This document shows, in pieces, positions 1-12,153 of a stretch of 64,000 nucleotides of DNA (the first letter of the stretch is position 1; each line of letters starts with the position of its first letter). Source of the DNA: Dicyema japonicum (taxonomy: Eukaryota; Dicyemida; Rhombozoa; Dicyemidae). The notes below the pieces were generated by a model. It was not told the origin of the DNA. It ran no database searches and worked only from the letters and a program-made list of their open reading frames with translations. Position numbers and translations under genes: made by a program. Location of the stretch: NCBI GenBank assembly GCA_011109175.1, contig RDEW01000072.1, positions 62,001 to 126,000 on the forward strand. The letters are read 5' to 3'.

Positions 1-3000
1 AGCTTGTATCCGGTAAACAGCAGTATTAACGCACTTGACTTTGACTGCGATGATTATATCATCCGCATATGTCAGAACCATAGTATCGTCATTTGTAAGG
101 GAGGACATATCATTTAAGAATAGGTTGAATAGGTGTGGTGAAAGTGGAGATTTTTGAGGGACCCCATTTGGAAGGAACTTGGTCACTTATCTAGTTTTCC
201 AGCAGTTACTATTCCTCTTCTTCCATTTAAGAAATTTGCGATCCAGATTTTCAGGTAGTTTGTAATTTTTGACGTAGACATCTTCCTTATCAAAAGCTTT
301 CTTGGAGCAGTGTCGAAAGCTTTTTCTATATCGATGGAGCATAACAAAGACTTCTGATGAGGTTTGCGCTTTAGTCCATCCTAGATGAAATTTGTAAGGC
401 ATGTAAGATGAGTTTCTGTGGAGTGTCCTTTTCTGAATCCGTGTTGAAAAAGTGCATCAGGAAGGTATGGTTTGACCCTTGACCATATTCTGTACGTTCT
501 CCACAGAGAGGACAATCGGGGAGGTGGCTCTTTTAGGTTTTGAGGGCTAGGATGGATGGACCTTCGAATTTCTTCTGTGGGATGAAACTCGTGGAGGAGT
601 AGTACTTCATAATTTTGTTTCTTGTTTTCCATTTCATCACGTGTGGCCGGGTTGTCAGCGTTAATAAAGCTTCTAAGTGTTTTTCACATTTTTGTAGGGG
701 AGTTCTGCTTGTTTAGATTGGACATGAGGTTTTTACAAACTTTCTCTTGCTTCTTTGCATTGTTCCTGATCTCTCTTTCTAATGTACGATTTCTCAATCT
801 TGTTTCCCAGGATTGTTTTTTGGAGGCTTTTTAGGTAATTTCTTTCTTTTATGAGTAGATCGGCTCTGGGGAAGACGTATTTCTTGAGGTCAGTGGCCTT
901 CTTTTAATATTAATTTTCATTTCTTCGCGTACCACTCTATTAAAATAGTGTAGTGCTTTATCGATGGAGTTGAAATTGGATAAATGAAAGTCAAGTTGAT
1001 AATAGTCGACAAAATTTGAGAACTTTTGCCAGTCGACATTTTTGTAGTCAGTAAATAAAACAGGTTTCTTTACAAATTGACACTCTTCCTTCAAACGTAA
1101 TCATAACGGGATTATGGTCACTGCTGGTCTCGTATAGCACTGTTCATTTTGTTAATATTGCGATGTTTGATAAGACAAGAGTGAGATCGGTCATTCTCTT
1201 TGTGGGGAGTCCTTGTATTGAATGTAGGGTTGTCTAATATTATCAGGTCATCCAGATTTGATAACAATTGGTTTCCTCTGACATCCAGCACACCCGTAAA
1301 TTAGAGACGGTTGAATATACTGCATGTAGAGCGAGTCCAAATTTGAGTTGAAACACCCATTATCAAGGAGTGTTTTAACAAAATTTATCTTTCGTTGTGC
1401 CGAAGAGATGACGTTGTCGATGTGCTTGCTGAAGGTCAAGAGTGGGTCGTAAGTTACGCACAGTATCTTGACCGAGTTGGTCGTGGGGATTGAGTTTTTA
1501 TTTATGGTTACACATGGAGCGGAGTTTTCAATCTTCTGTTTGTTATGAAAATTGTTGTATAAGACTTTTCGGGAATGTATGTAGAATGTTCTTAACGAGC
1601 CAACAGTTCATATCGTCCAATGAAGCTTGTATCCGGTAAACAGCAGTATTAACGCACTTGACTTTGACTGCGATGATTATATCATCCGCATATGTCAGAA
1701 TCAGAGTATCGTCATTTGTAAGGGAGGACATATCATTTAAGAATTGGTTGAATAGGTGTGGTGAAAGTGGAGATCTTTGAGGGACCCCATTTGGAAGGAA
1801 CTTGGTCACTGATCTAGTTTTCCAGCAGTTACTATTCCTCTTCTTCCATTTAAGAAATTTGCGATCCAGATTTTCAGGTAGTTTGGAATTTTTGACGTAG
1901 AGATCTTCCTTATCAAAAGCTCTCTTGGAGCAGTGTCGAAAGCTTTTTCTATATCGATGGAGCATAACAAAGACTTCTGATGAGGTTTGCGCTTTAGTCC
2001 ATCCTAGATGAAATTTGTAAGGCATGTAAGATGAGTTTCTGTGGAGTGTCCTTTTCTGAATCCGTGTTGAAAAAGTGCATCAGGAAGGTATGGTTTGACC
2101 CTTGACCATATTCTGTACGTTCTCCACAGAGAGGACAATCGGGGAGGTGGCTCTTTTAGGTTTTGAGGGCTAGGATGGATGGACCTTCGAATTTCTTCTG
2201 TGGGATGAAACTCGTGGAGGAGTAGTACTTCATAATTTTGTTTCTTGTTTTCCATTTCATCACGTGTGGCCGGGTTGTCAGCGTTAATAAAGCTTCTAAG
2301 TGTTTTTCACATTTTTGTAGGGGAGTTCTGCTTGTTTAGATTGGACATGAGGTTTTTACAAACTTTCTCTTGCTTCTTTGCATTGTTCCTGATCTCTCTT
2401 TCTAATGTACGATTTCTCAATCTTGTTTCCCAGGATTGTTTTTTGGAGGCTTTTTAGGTAATTTCTTTCTTTTATGAGTAGATCGGCTCTGGGGAAGACG
2501 TATTTCTTGAGGTCAGTGGCCTTCTTTTAATATTAATTTTCATTTCTTCGCGTACCACTCTATTAAAATAGTGTAGTGCTTTATCGATGGAGTTGAAATT
2601 GGATAAATGAAAGTCAAGTTGATAATAGTCGACAAAATTTGAGAACTTTTGCCAGTCGACATTTTTGTAGTCAGTAAATAAAACAGGTTTCTTTACAAAT
2701 TGACACTCTTCCTTCAAACGTAATCATAACGGGATTATGGTCACTGCTGGTCTCGTATAGCACTGTTCATTTTGTTAATATTGCGATGTTTGATAAGACA
2801 AGAGTGAGATCGGTCATTCTCTTTGTGGGGAGTCCTTGTATTGAATGTAGGGTTGTCTAATATTATCAGGTCATCCAGATTTGATAACAATTGGTTTCCT
2901 CTGACATCCAGCACACCCGTAAATTAGAGACGGTTGAATATACTGCATGTAGAGCGAGTCCAAATTTGAGTTGAAACACCCATTATCAAGGAGTGTTTTA

Positions 3001-4131
3001 ACAAAATTTATCTTTCGTTGTGCCGAAGAGATGACGTTGTCGATGTGCTTGCTGAAGGTCAAGAGTGGGTCGTAAGTTACGCACAGTATCTTGACCGAGT
3101 TGGTCGTGGGGATTGAGTTTTTATTTATGGTTACACATGGAGCGGAGTTTTCAATCTTCTGTTTGTTATGAAAATTGTTGTATAAGACTTTTCGGGAATG
3201 TATGTAGAATGTTCTTAACGAGCCAACAGTTCATATCGTCCAATGAAGCTTGTATCCGGTAAACAGCAGTATTAACGCACTTGACTTTGACTGCGATGAT
3301 TATATCATCCGCATATGTCAGAACCAGAGTATCCTCATTTGTAAGGAAGGACATATCATTTAAGAATAGGTTAAATAGATGTGGTGAAAGTGGAGATTAT
3401 TGAGAGACCCAATGTGGAAGGAACTTGTTCACTGATCTAGTTTTCCAGCATTTACTATTCCTCTTCTTCCACTTAAGAAATTGCGATCCAGATTTTCTTG
3501 TAGTTTGGAATTTTTGACGTAGAGATCTTCCTTATCAAAAGCTTTCTTGGAGCAGTGTCGAAAGCTTTTTCTATATCGATGGAGCATAACAAAGACTTCT
3601 GATGAGGTTTGCGCTTTAGTCCATCCTAGGTGAAATTTGTAAGGCATGTAAGATGCGTTTCTGTGGAGTGTCCTTTTCTGAATCGTGTTAAAAAAGTGCA
3701 TCAGGAAGGTATGGTTTGACCCTTGACATATTCTGTACGTTCTCCACAGATAGGACAATCGGGGAGGTGGCTCTTTTAGGTTTGAGGGCTACGATGGATC
3801 GACCTCGAATTTCTTCTGAGGGATGAAACTCGTGGAGGAGTAGTACTTCATAATTTTGTTTTTTGTTTTCCATTTCTTCACGTGTGGCCGGATTGTCAGT
3901 GTTAATAAAGCTTCTAAGTGTTTTTCACATTTTTGTAGGGGAGTTCTGCTTGTTTAGATTGGACATGAGGTTTTTACAAACTTTCTCTTGCTTCTTTGGC
4001 ATTGTTCCTGATCTCTCTTTCTAATGTACGAATTCTCAATCTTGTTTCCCAGGATTGTTTTTTGGAGGCTTTTTAGGTAATTTCTTTCTTTTATGAGTTG
4101 ATCGGCTCTGGGGGGGAAGACGTATTTCTTG
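1..4131 (-). repeat. Tandem array of a 1,623-bp LINE-A segment (2.5 copies)
   Basis: Bases 1, 1,624 and 3,247 begin the same sequence, giving a head-to-tail period of exactly 1,623 bp. Copies 1 and 2 are nearly identical; the third is more diverged and stops near 4,131, where it joins a hAT fragment. Read on the minus strand each period contains the end of an AP endonuclease, a linker, a reverse transcriptase with YADD and the thumb region, and then runs straight into the endonuclease end of the next copy. LINE insertion does not normally create such arrays, so unequal exchange or an assembly artefact is likely. Confidence 0.9.
1248..2870 (-). pseudogene. LINE-A polyprotein fragment, one full period of the array
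   Basis: On the minus strand the order is: endonuclease C-terminus (2,870-2,718, with a NTRTP motif shared with the copy at 29.9 kb), a linker (2,717-2,472, VDWQKFSNFVDYY), reverse transcriptase (about 2,255-1,543, with FQHGFRKGHST, GVPQRSPLSP and LTYADDIIIA), and thumb (1,439-1,248). At least three frame changes and several stops break it. The N-terminal half of the endonuclease and the 3' end of the element are missing. The flanking units at 1-1,247 and 2,871-4,131 carry the same protein segments. The family is a non-LTR retrotransposon of the Jockey/CR1/L2 type; the exact clade is not assignable by eye. Confidence 0.85.
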
Positions 4132-4740
4132 AGTTCAAAATGACGTTAAAACCACATGACGTTAAAATTTCACTTAATGTGAAATTACAATTTGCTGATA
4201 TTAATTTAATCAAGGTATTATTTTTTAAAATTAATTTAGACAAAGTCTCTTATTTCTGCTATTATTTCGAAATGACCTTTATTTTGTTGAATATTGGCAG
4301 GAAAGAATTACTCCAATTTCCACGTCTCAACGGTCTTAAAGACTTTCTTTCTCAAGATAAATTCGAAATTTATATTGAACATTTGATCACTCTTCAATAA
4401 GATATGAAGGGACGTTTCAAAGATTTATGTCAACTCAAAGTTCCAGATTGGGTAATAGACGCCTTTCAGAATGTAGATGACTTTGAATCTTGTAGTCAAG
4501 AAGAACTAATTATGTTAAAAAAAACGATTTTGAAATTAAACCCACTTATAAACACTTGTCGTATCAAGATTTTTGGTTACAAAAAGATATTCCTGAAAAA
4601 TATTTATGGAAAAAATCAAAATTGTTTTTTATTGCTTTCCCTACTTCTTATTTGATTGAGAGAGGCTTCCTACCAAAAGGAGAAACCGTTTGGGCATTGT
4701 TGAAAGAGGAGATCTACGAATTAGGCTTACAAACATGAAC
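4132..4740 (+). pseudogene. hAT transposase C-terminal fragment
   Basis: Two overlapping frames together resemble the C-terminal part of ZBED5/SCAND3-like hAT transposases. The phrase LKVPDWVIDAFQNVDDF is followed, after a frame change near 4,550, by YQDFWLQKDIPEKYLW and FFIAFPTSYLIERGF, which matches the conserved FPTSYLVE-GFS dimerisation motif. No terminal inverted repeats or target duplications were found around it. It starts exactly where the LINE-A array ends. Confidence 0.75.
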
Positions 4741-4869
4741 TTAAATATTGAGAATCTTGTGTCTAACTTTTTGCAACATCATTGTTCAGATTAATTATTA
4801 AATTTTTTTTATTTCCAACTCGTTACCATATAGGTTTTCCCGGTGGGCGATATTTTTTAAAAGTTTGTT

Positions 4870-5035
4870 AAAGGGAACGATGACCTGAATAAGTTTGGGA
4901 ACCCTTGGACTACATCGTCCGCAGTGGAACGATCATTTTCGATTCTTAACAAAATCTTATCCAAGGATAGGAATTTTAAACCGGATAATGTAAAATATTA
5001 CTTAATTGTGAATAACTCGATAAACGATAATTAAA
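4870..5035 (+). pseudogene. Second hAT transposase C-terminal remnant
   Basis: One frame reads TTSSAVERSFSILNKILSK followed by RNFKPDNVKYYLIVNN. This is the hAT dimerisation signature (T-S-x-VERxFS, then a basic region and 'PENV..LLFL'). It differs from the adjoining fragment at 4.1-4.7 kb, so it comes from another hAT family or copy. Only about 55 codons survive. Confidence 0.65.
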
Positions 5036-5196
5036 ATTACTTTAAATTTTCATAAGCGTTGTTTATATAAGAAAATAAAGTTGTAACTAGTATTTTTAGG
5101 TCAATTTTTAAAATTTTAAGATCATTAAATTGACTTTTTAAGGTCAATTTTTATTTTTTTAGTCAATAAAAATGTTGCCCTACTTATTACTAACCA

Positions 5197-6420
5197 TTGT
5201 TGGAGAAAACAGCAAAGACCTCTCTAGAAGACCTGAAGATAGCAATAAGAGCTGTCAAGAATAAAGGTCCGGGTAGTAATTTCATCAAATATTGGATGTT
5301 CAAAGAAGGCTTAGAAATTTTATTCGTAGTTCTCAAAGATATGTTCAACGCATGCATCAAAATTAGTCATGTTCCACACGAATGAAAGAAGACTATTGTA
5401 CGGATGGTAGCATAGACAGAGAGACCGAAGAATGATCCTGCTAACTACCGTCCGATCAGTCTAATTCGGTCAATTTCTAAAATTATGGAAAAATTGTCTT
5501 CTGGAAAAATAAGACAGTTGAAAAAAAGACTATCTCAGGAATGATCAATTGGATTTTCTCCCAACACGGTCATGCGGTGATTGCTTATTTCATTTCTACT
5601 CCGAGTTATGCAAAGCCAGAGAATCCAAATGTTTCCTGAATGCCATATGTCTCGAAATGTTTCCTGTATATTAACCACAGAGCCATAATCGGTCAGTTAT
5701 CTCGGATGGGAAACCCAAAAGAACTAGTGAATTGGGTGAAAGTGTACCTAAAGGAAGAAACTCCTATGTTAGATTCGGACGCTATTTTTTAAATATGATA
5801 TTATTGAAGAGAGGAATCCCACAAGGATCAATTTTGAGCCCTCTATTGTTTAATGTTCTAATGGCCAGTTTCCCGTCTCCGAGTACACAAAGTACGAGAT
5901 AACTGATATATGCAGACCACGTCCAACTGTCTGATGTATCGAAATCGAGCATGGTCTCAGAGAGGAGACTTAATGTGTACATGGAAGAGATAAAAGACTG
6001 GTGCGATCTTCATTGGTTAAAACTGTCAGAAAAAGATCTAACGCAACGAGGTTCTTCTGTTGGAATGGTAAAAAAATAAAAAAGGCTCCGTATGCGGAAT
6101 CAACATTGTGAGCTCCCTGAAGTATCTTGGAACAGCTTTTGAGAAATTTGTGAGCATATTGTGCGATTTAAATTCAAGAGGTCTAGGAGATCTTGTGCAA
6201 TCAAAAAAGACATTATTTGTCAAGTGGTAGATGACTGCAATGCGCTCAAAATAGTGTGAAAAGTTCATAGATATAAAGGGATTCCTGGATTCAATACTGT
6301 CGTGGAAAAATGTTTCAAGACAATTCTGAACCATATAGTAAAAGTTTTTTGTCTCTAATTTTACTAAAGATGAGCTCGAATTTAATTTTTCGAGGGTCAA
6401 TTTGAATTCACACCTGTGGA
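5197..6420 (+). pseudogene. LINE-B reverse transcriptase, degenerate copy
   Basis: The segments follow the order of the better copy at 24.6-26.6 kb: LEDLKIAIRAVKNKGPG, then NPANYRPISLI and SKIMEKLSS-type palm residues, then GIPQGSILSPLLFNVLM at about 5,810. The catalytic loop at about 5,900-5,930 reads YADH where active elements have YADD, so the last catalytic aspartate is lost. Many stops and frame changes are present. The right end is blurred; recognisable similarity fades after about 6,060-6,420. Confidence 0.8.
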
Positions 6421-7082
6421 GATCCTGTCACGATTATTGAAAAATTTGGTACTTCCTCCTTTTTAAATCTTCAACAGTGCTCGCTTCGGAAATCGCAAGA
6501 AATTACAAGACTGACTAGTTTTCTAGCCGATCTCCGTTGAGACGTCTAACATTATTCACTCTAGCACGTCTGAGTTTATCAGGTCAATCGTACGGCTTGC
6601 GGAAAAGCGGAAGGGTGAACCTAGAATGACGCGATGGTTTTTCCAGAACGTTGGGCTTACGATTATAAGAGGTAGCTCCCATTGCGTATTTCCATATTGT
6701 TTTTGAGACATTACCAGCACTTAAAAACTAGAAAATGCAGACGACCTAGACTTCATCCGAAAAATCGCCTTCTCAAGGAAAGCGTGGAGGAATCTAACGT
6801 GTAAAATTGTCCACGGTGTTGCAGAAGCGACTAGATAACTTTCTTTTAGTTGCGTATTGCAAAATAATAACTCCCATTACGTTATCAATGCCTCCAGGCC
6901 ATAATGAACAAATAACCGACAAATAATTGCAAAATTGGAAAACAATTTTATCCATGTTGACAATCTGCGAAGAAAATTCATTCTATATGGCTTAAAAAGA
7001 GATAACAAAGATTACTTACCTAAACTGGGAAATAAAGCTTCAAAACACACAAAAAATAAAAAATCCATCATATAAATAACTC
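6421..7082. other. No recognisable gene
   Basis: No long frame, tRNA or terminal repeat is visible. It may be the decayed 3' part of the LINE-B copy to its left, because that copy has no recognisable 3' end (the CATACGACA tail seen at 23.5, 27.0 and 39.7 kb). It ends at the stop codon of the HSD17B7-like gene on the other strand. Confidence 0.4.
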
Positions 7083-8234
7083 TTAGTCAATTGTTACAGA
7101 GTACAGGAACTGTTCAAGAATTGAGTAATATTTCAAAGCGTCATTACGAAATGAGGAGTCTTCGTTCTAAGAAAGTTAACAAGAAAATCATATACACAAA
7201 TCTTCAGACAGAAACTGAACCGGCGATGCTAGTTGAGCAGTGATACTTGGCGGAAAAGTCCCATGTGTCAACATTCTTATCTACAGACAAATATTTGAGC
7301 ATCTGAGCAGCGTTCTCAGGAGACATCGTCAACTCAGGAACTAGAGGTCTCATCTGCTCACAACCAATCCCTTACCAAGCACAGAATAGGATGGAAAAGG
7401 GACCAAAATGACATTGGCATTATTCCCAAGGTCATCGGCGTCACAACCATTCCAGGATTTCCAACAACAGAAAATATGTTCTAAGAATGCGATTCAGTGA
7501 AAAACCAACATGGGATTCACGGAAATGCAAGTTAATAGCGGTACTCAATAGGTCCACGGCATATTTGGAGGCGGAGTACGGTTGTCGGCTGAAAATATTA
7601 CTTAAACCAACGTGTTTTCAAATTGGATGTCGTTGAAAGCAAATTCACTTTTGTTGGCATTCGAAGAAGATGTCCAGACTATTCTCGAAAGTTCATCTCC
7701 TCCCATGAGATCCACAAGGGAAAGGATTAGCTGAAAATGACCAAAAACGTTTGTGGCAAAATTCCCGCATACCGTCGGATGTTAACCGGTCTTCCTGACA
7801 GAGGAGACCGTGGCCAGTCGAAAACATGTTAAAAACGTCACTTTTTAATAAAATAGAGTTACCGAGAAAATAAAGTTTTAAAAAAGTAGCTCCATACAAC
7901 ATGACAAGTTCCCATGACTCCGGCGTTACAAATAAGAACATCCACGTGCCCAAGTCTAGGGAATGATCATAAGATACTTTTGCTTTATTTCTGAGATGCT
8001 TTCAGAATTGAATTAAGTGAACTAATATCCATTAAAATGAGATCAAAGTAGCAGTTTGAAAATTTTTCTTTTAACGAATTGAGGGCCTGGAGACCACGAG
8101 CCTCATTTCTGCAAGCCAATATTAAATGCAAAGGAGAGCATGTATCAGAAAGAAGTTCTGCAGTTGAATAACCAATTCCACTTAATTTTAATTAATTTAC
8201 TTTACCTGTTTGCTCCTGTTATTACTACCCTCAT
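7083..8234 (-). CDS. HSD17B7: HSD17B7-like 3-ketosteroid reductase (SDR), seven short introns, two frame breaks
   Basis: A short-chain dehydrogenase whose family (HSD17B7/yeast Erg27) reduces 3-keto sterol intermediates in post-squalene sterol synthesis at the ER. ATG at 8,234. Motifs: cofactor loop TGANSGIG, CNAGVM, catalytic serine in WTSSS, and YSASK, the Tyr-x3-Lys pair. The stretch FNMFSTGHGLL identifies the HSD17B7 branch. Introns (plus-strand coordinates): 8,181-8,205 (25 nt), 7,956-7,977 (22), 7,841-7,862 (22), 7,589-7,611 (23), 7,481-7,509 (29), 7,354-7,375 (22) and 7,167-7,215 (49, or 43 from an alternative donor). All are GT-AG. The last exon ends with ALKYYSILEQFL, aligning with the family C-terminus. 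Two frame breaks remain: one base short near 7,983-7,990 and a T-run at 7,758-7,761. These are either homopolymer errors or early pseudogenisation. The rest aligns throughout, about 300 residues in all. Confidence 0.85.
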
Positions 8235-8340
8235 TAAAAACGCACTTTGAAATGACATTTATTTATTTAAATTTATTAAATAACTCTAAATCATAAATTA
8301 AGTATATATTGTAGCTATTATATTTCTACCATCCTACCCT

Positions 8341-9205
8341 AGTTAGTTAGTTAGTTAAGTAACCCCAGCCTCACTAACTTGTAGAAGGCCAGCAGCTATT
8401 AAGTAGGACGCAGCAGATGTTGGTCTTTTTCATAGATCGGTCAGTTCCGGCATTGTGGAGAAACGTTGTGCCAATTCATGACATTGAAATAGGTGATTTG
8501 TTGTAAGCACGTGGAGCTTTCAAAAGGGGCAGAGTATATCATATATGGGTGGTGCCCACATCGTAGACGAGACAGGTCTACTGTATGAATATTTTCGATA
8601 ATTTCCTTAGTGAAAGAATTGAATTATGGTCCGAGTGTAGGTCATATACAATTCTCTCAAGATATCGCCGAAGATAGTGATGGAGAACATAGTGTGAGGT
8701 CAGGTGATGTATTAGAGTGTCCAGGTCTGGAAACTGTTCGAGTGTGTGATTTCCTGTCATTGAGGATAACTAATTGTTCTAGTTGAGAGAGGACTGAAAC
8801 CCCCTCTCGTTACTCTTTTAACAATTGAGTAGTCTTTGTAGTGTGGAAGCGATGAGTTTCTTAATAGTTTCGTTTCCTGTAGCATGGCAATATTAATTTT
8901 TGTGGGAAGTAGAAATGCAAACGTTCATTTGATTTGTGTGTGAGGCCGTTTATGTTGAATTGCATGATATTGAGAAATTTCCCGTTCTTATAGGGGCCGG
9001 GATTCTGTTCGATGTCCCCAGCAAGGATTAGGAGTAGCCAATCCGATCTTTGGGAGCGAAAGCTACGCGCCCGCTCAATAGCCGCCATCATCCAGTCCGA
9101 ATTCCCAGAGGTCGTTGAAAAAGCTGACAGGGGAATAATTGTGGTTCTTTTAGTTGCCAGATTGATGCTGGTATCCAATTTTCTCCGCGTGAAGGTGAAC
9201 CACAT
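8341..9205 (-). pseudogene. LINE-A copy with 2A-like peptide, reverse transcriptase deleted
   Basis: On the minus strand the frame begins with about 70 residues of basic N-terminal protein, then a 2A-like peptide, then the start of an AP-endonuclease domain (FLNIMQFNINGL). After a jump the C-terminal part of the endonuclease follows (8,760-8,580: SHTRTVSRPGHSNTSPDLT in one frame and SDHNSIL, with the catalytic SDH, in another). Next comes a Cys/His-rich tail (LSRLRCGHHP, HWHNVSPQCRN at about 8,560-8,440). The whole reverse transcriptase is missing between them. The 3' end has a short TAAC-type run (TAGT repeated on the plus strand at 8,341-8,356), a common LINE tail. Confidence 0.75.
8993..9019 (-). 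other. 2A-like ribosome-skipping peptide motif in LINE-A
   Basis: Minus-strand codons read GDIEQNPGP, preceded by LLLILA. This fits the 2A consensus D-(V/I)-E-x-N-P-G-P and the usual upstream leucine-rich context. In the family, translation skips the Gly-Pro bond, releasing the upstream protein with GDIEQNPG at its end and starting the next with proline. Here the next protein is the endonuclease domain, which begins 6-8 residues later. 2A-like sequences are known in some APE-type non-LTR retrotransposons. The other LINE-A copies here lack this region or have lost it. Confidence 0.85.
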
Positions 9206-9240
9206 CGAAAACTGACCAACTAACTACCTTCATCAATTCA

Positions 9241-11960
9241 ATGTCGAAGTCTTCATTACAAAGGAATGGCCGCGGATTCTTCAGGTTCTGCCAAAAACAA
9301 GATAATCCACTATATTCAGCTGTGGTGCTATCTGAAAATGAACTAACTTTCCTCAGACATCCGTCTCCCATCGAAATCCTGTGTAGTCACAAGCGCTGAC
9401 ACTTCCTGGGAGGTGGTGCCTCATCTACCCGGAAGAAACCCCTAGCCCACCGCAAGAAACGGACCACGGTTCTACAACTAAATGTCAACGGAGTAAGGAG
9501 AAAATATTGGAAATGCGCTCTCTCCTGCTGGAACTGAAGATCGACGTGGCTTTGATTCAAGAGACGAAATTTCCTATAAACTGTCCTACCCAGGTGTTCC
9601 CTGGATACAAGTCAATACGGACTGACCAGAAGGGGAAGCAGGGTGGTGGCCTAATCATTTTATATCGGAAAGACCTTAAATGTGTGGACATCACTTTAGT
9701 GGCGAAGAATATCTTGGGAGACGATAATGTTACTGAAGTCAATGCAGTCTCACTTGGAACAATGTGCCCCCACTTGGTTCTTGGTCGAATTTATCTACTT
9801 TGGCTTCCTTGAACGATGTGATCATTGGTGGGGATATCAACGCCAAACACCCTCTATAGCTGGAAGTCAACCGTCCGATTCAAGAAGAAGAGTAATACTT
9901 TCGCAGACATGACCTTTCACGGTCATGAATGACCCGTCGAAACATACGAGAACCCCCTTCAGGGAGTCAGACCAACTAACTTCTCCAGACATCACGCTTT
10001 GTTCTCCCAGCCTGGCGGCAATATCAACCTGGTCAGTCACTAACAATTCAATAAGTGATCACAAAACTATCCTTTCGAAGATCAAGAGAGAAACGTTAAC
10101 TAGGATGAGGTCCTCAGAACAATTCAACTACAAACGAGCATAATGAATGCTTTACCGTACACTTACTGACAACCTACTGTAGTACCTGTATGACATTACG
10201 TCCTTGTAAAAAGTAGTCGCTTATATTAAGCCGCAATATCTTGGATGCGAGATCATATCTGTACCTAAACACCACCCTAACTACGCCAGGGGATATGGCA
10301 GGGCGGCATTAATCAAGGAAAAAACGAACTCAAAAAGTCTGGCCGATTAACTACTGAAGATAAGCTTAGATTGAACTAAAAAACAAGGAGGTAAAAGCAC
10401 AAATATCGAGATGTAAGCATGTGTTCTCCTCGTTGAATAGAAATAGGCCCACTACTGAAATTTGGAAGACCATCTGAGACGCCTCAATAGATGATGAAAG
10501 ATCGTTAGGTGGATCACAGCCAAAATGACTTAAATAACTTAATAAAATACAACGTACAATATGTGTAAATATCCAATAAGGACCATACGAAGTCGGATGT
10601 ACCCCCGAAATATCTCAGTAAACCGAAAAAGGAACAGGATGTGATTCACTTCACTGAAAACGACGTGAGAAATGTATTTAAACCCATTAAAACAACCTAT
10701 TCTAATGGACCAGATAAGAAACAAAATGATATTTTTAAAGAATCTTGGGGACTTTAGACTCGCTGTATTAACAAGGATATTAAAACACTCAATTAACAAA
10801 AATTCTATTCCAGCTTTATGAAAGCTTGCCCACCTACGTCCAATTTTGAAACTCGGAAAAGTGAAAAAGGACCCGGCTACATACAGCGTTATTTTGTTCC
10901 GTTTCGAAAATTCTGGAAAGGCTGGTTCTTGCGAAAATCAAAAATTTTCTCCCGGATTTGTCATTTCAACATGGTTTTAAAAAGGAGAAGTCTACTTCGA
11001 CCCACTTATCTGCATTGACTAACTTTATAAGATATGGTTTCTCGCACAGCCCGGGACACATGAAGACTGTACTTTGTTCCATAGACGTCCACAAAGCTTT
11101 TGACTCTGTGTCAAGAAGGATTCTTACTTGGAAAATTTACCAAACAAAGATACCTGGAAAGCTCCAACTCTGACTATCTAATTTCCTTAGTGGTCGGAGG
11201 GGACGCGTCTGCATTGGCCAGTCAAGGTCTATTTCACGGCTTTCCCTAATGGGGTTCCCCAAGGATTCCCTTTGTCTCCAGTTTTATTCAACCTATTCAT
11301 GGCGGACCTCCCCACTCCAGACTCCGAAAATGATATTATTCTGACTTATGCCGACGACATCGTCATTGCGTCACGCGATCAGGACATCCAGATTGCCACT
11401 TCGAGATTGCAAGAAAATTTGGACCGTCTTGACAAATGGCTATCGAAGAATCAACTAACTACAAGCAGTGAAAAGTCAGTCACAACCCTATTTACTTTAG
11501 ATAAAAGACTGGGAAGACGGACGGTCGAACTGAAGGCAAACTATGAAGCTATTCCTTTCGAAAATCCCAAAGGATCCTTGGGATGACTTTTGACATGCAT
11601 GTCATTCTCGCCCTATGTTGAAAACGTAATTACGAAATGCAAAAAGAAAACTAGTGTTCTGAAATCCCTCACAGGGTTATGGAAGATCGAAAAGCATTCT
11701 GTTTTGAGCACTGTATATAAACGATTCATTGAACCATGCATCTCTTATGCACGTGGTATATGGGGCCCACTCATCTCTTGGACGAATGTCTTGAAGATCG
11801 AGGCTACCCGGAAAAGAGCCTCCAAAACACGGAACGCTAAATTTCTGGAGAGCTCCAGCCACCAATGCCTCTTGAAGCCTTGAAGAGAATGAACCATGGA
11901 CAAACTTCCTTATCGCCTCGTAACTAATAAAACTCGCGTTCCAGATCTTCTGACATGAAT
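9241..11960 (+). pseudogene. LINE-A copy, nearly full-length but riddled with frame breaks
   Basis: The order is: N-terminal region from an ATG at 9,241 (52 codons to a TGA), endonuclease at about 9,470-10,100 (LNVNGV, LKIDVALIQETKF with the catalytic Glu, GGDINAKHP after a frame change, and SDHKTILSKI), linker, and reverse transcriptase at 10,950-11,590 (FQHGFKKEKST, SIDVHKAFDSVS, LFNLFMADLP, LTYADDIVIA). The thumb follows to about 11,880 (YKRFIEPCISYARGIW). At least six frame changes are needed. It lies head-to-head with the minus-strand copy ending at 9,205, about 35 bp apart. I did not find a 2A motif in it. Confidence 0.8.
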
Positions 11961-12153
11961 GGACTGGATGGTGAATTAAAGAAACATCGAACACGATTAG
12001 TTATAATTCGAATCTCTCGTAAATTTTAATAAAGAAGCATAAACACAAAGGAACATAGTCAATTTTAAAATTTTCGTTGACATCATTAATTATTGAATTA
12101 TGTTATTATAATCGTAAAATTTCACAGTAAATAATAAATATAAAGAATATTAA

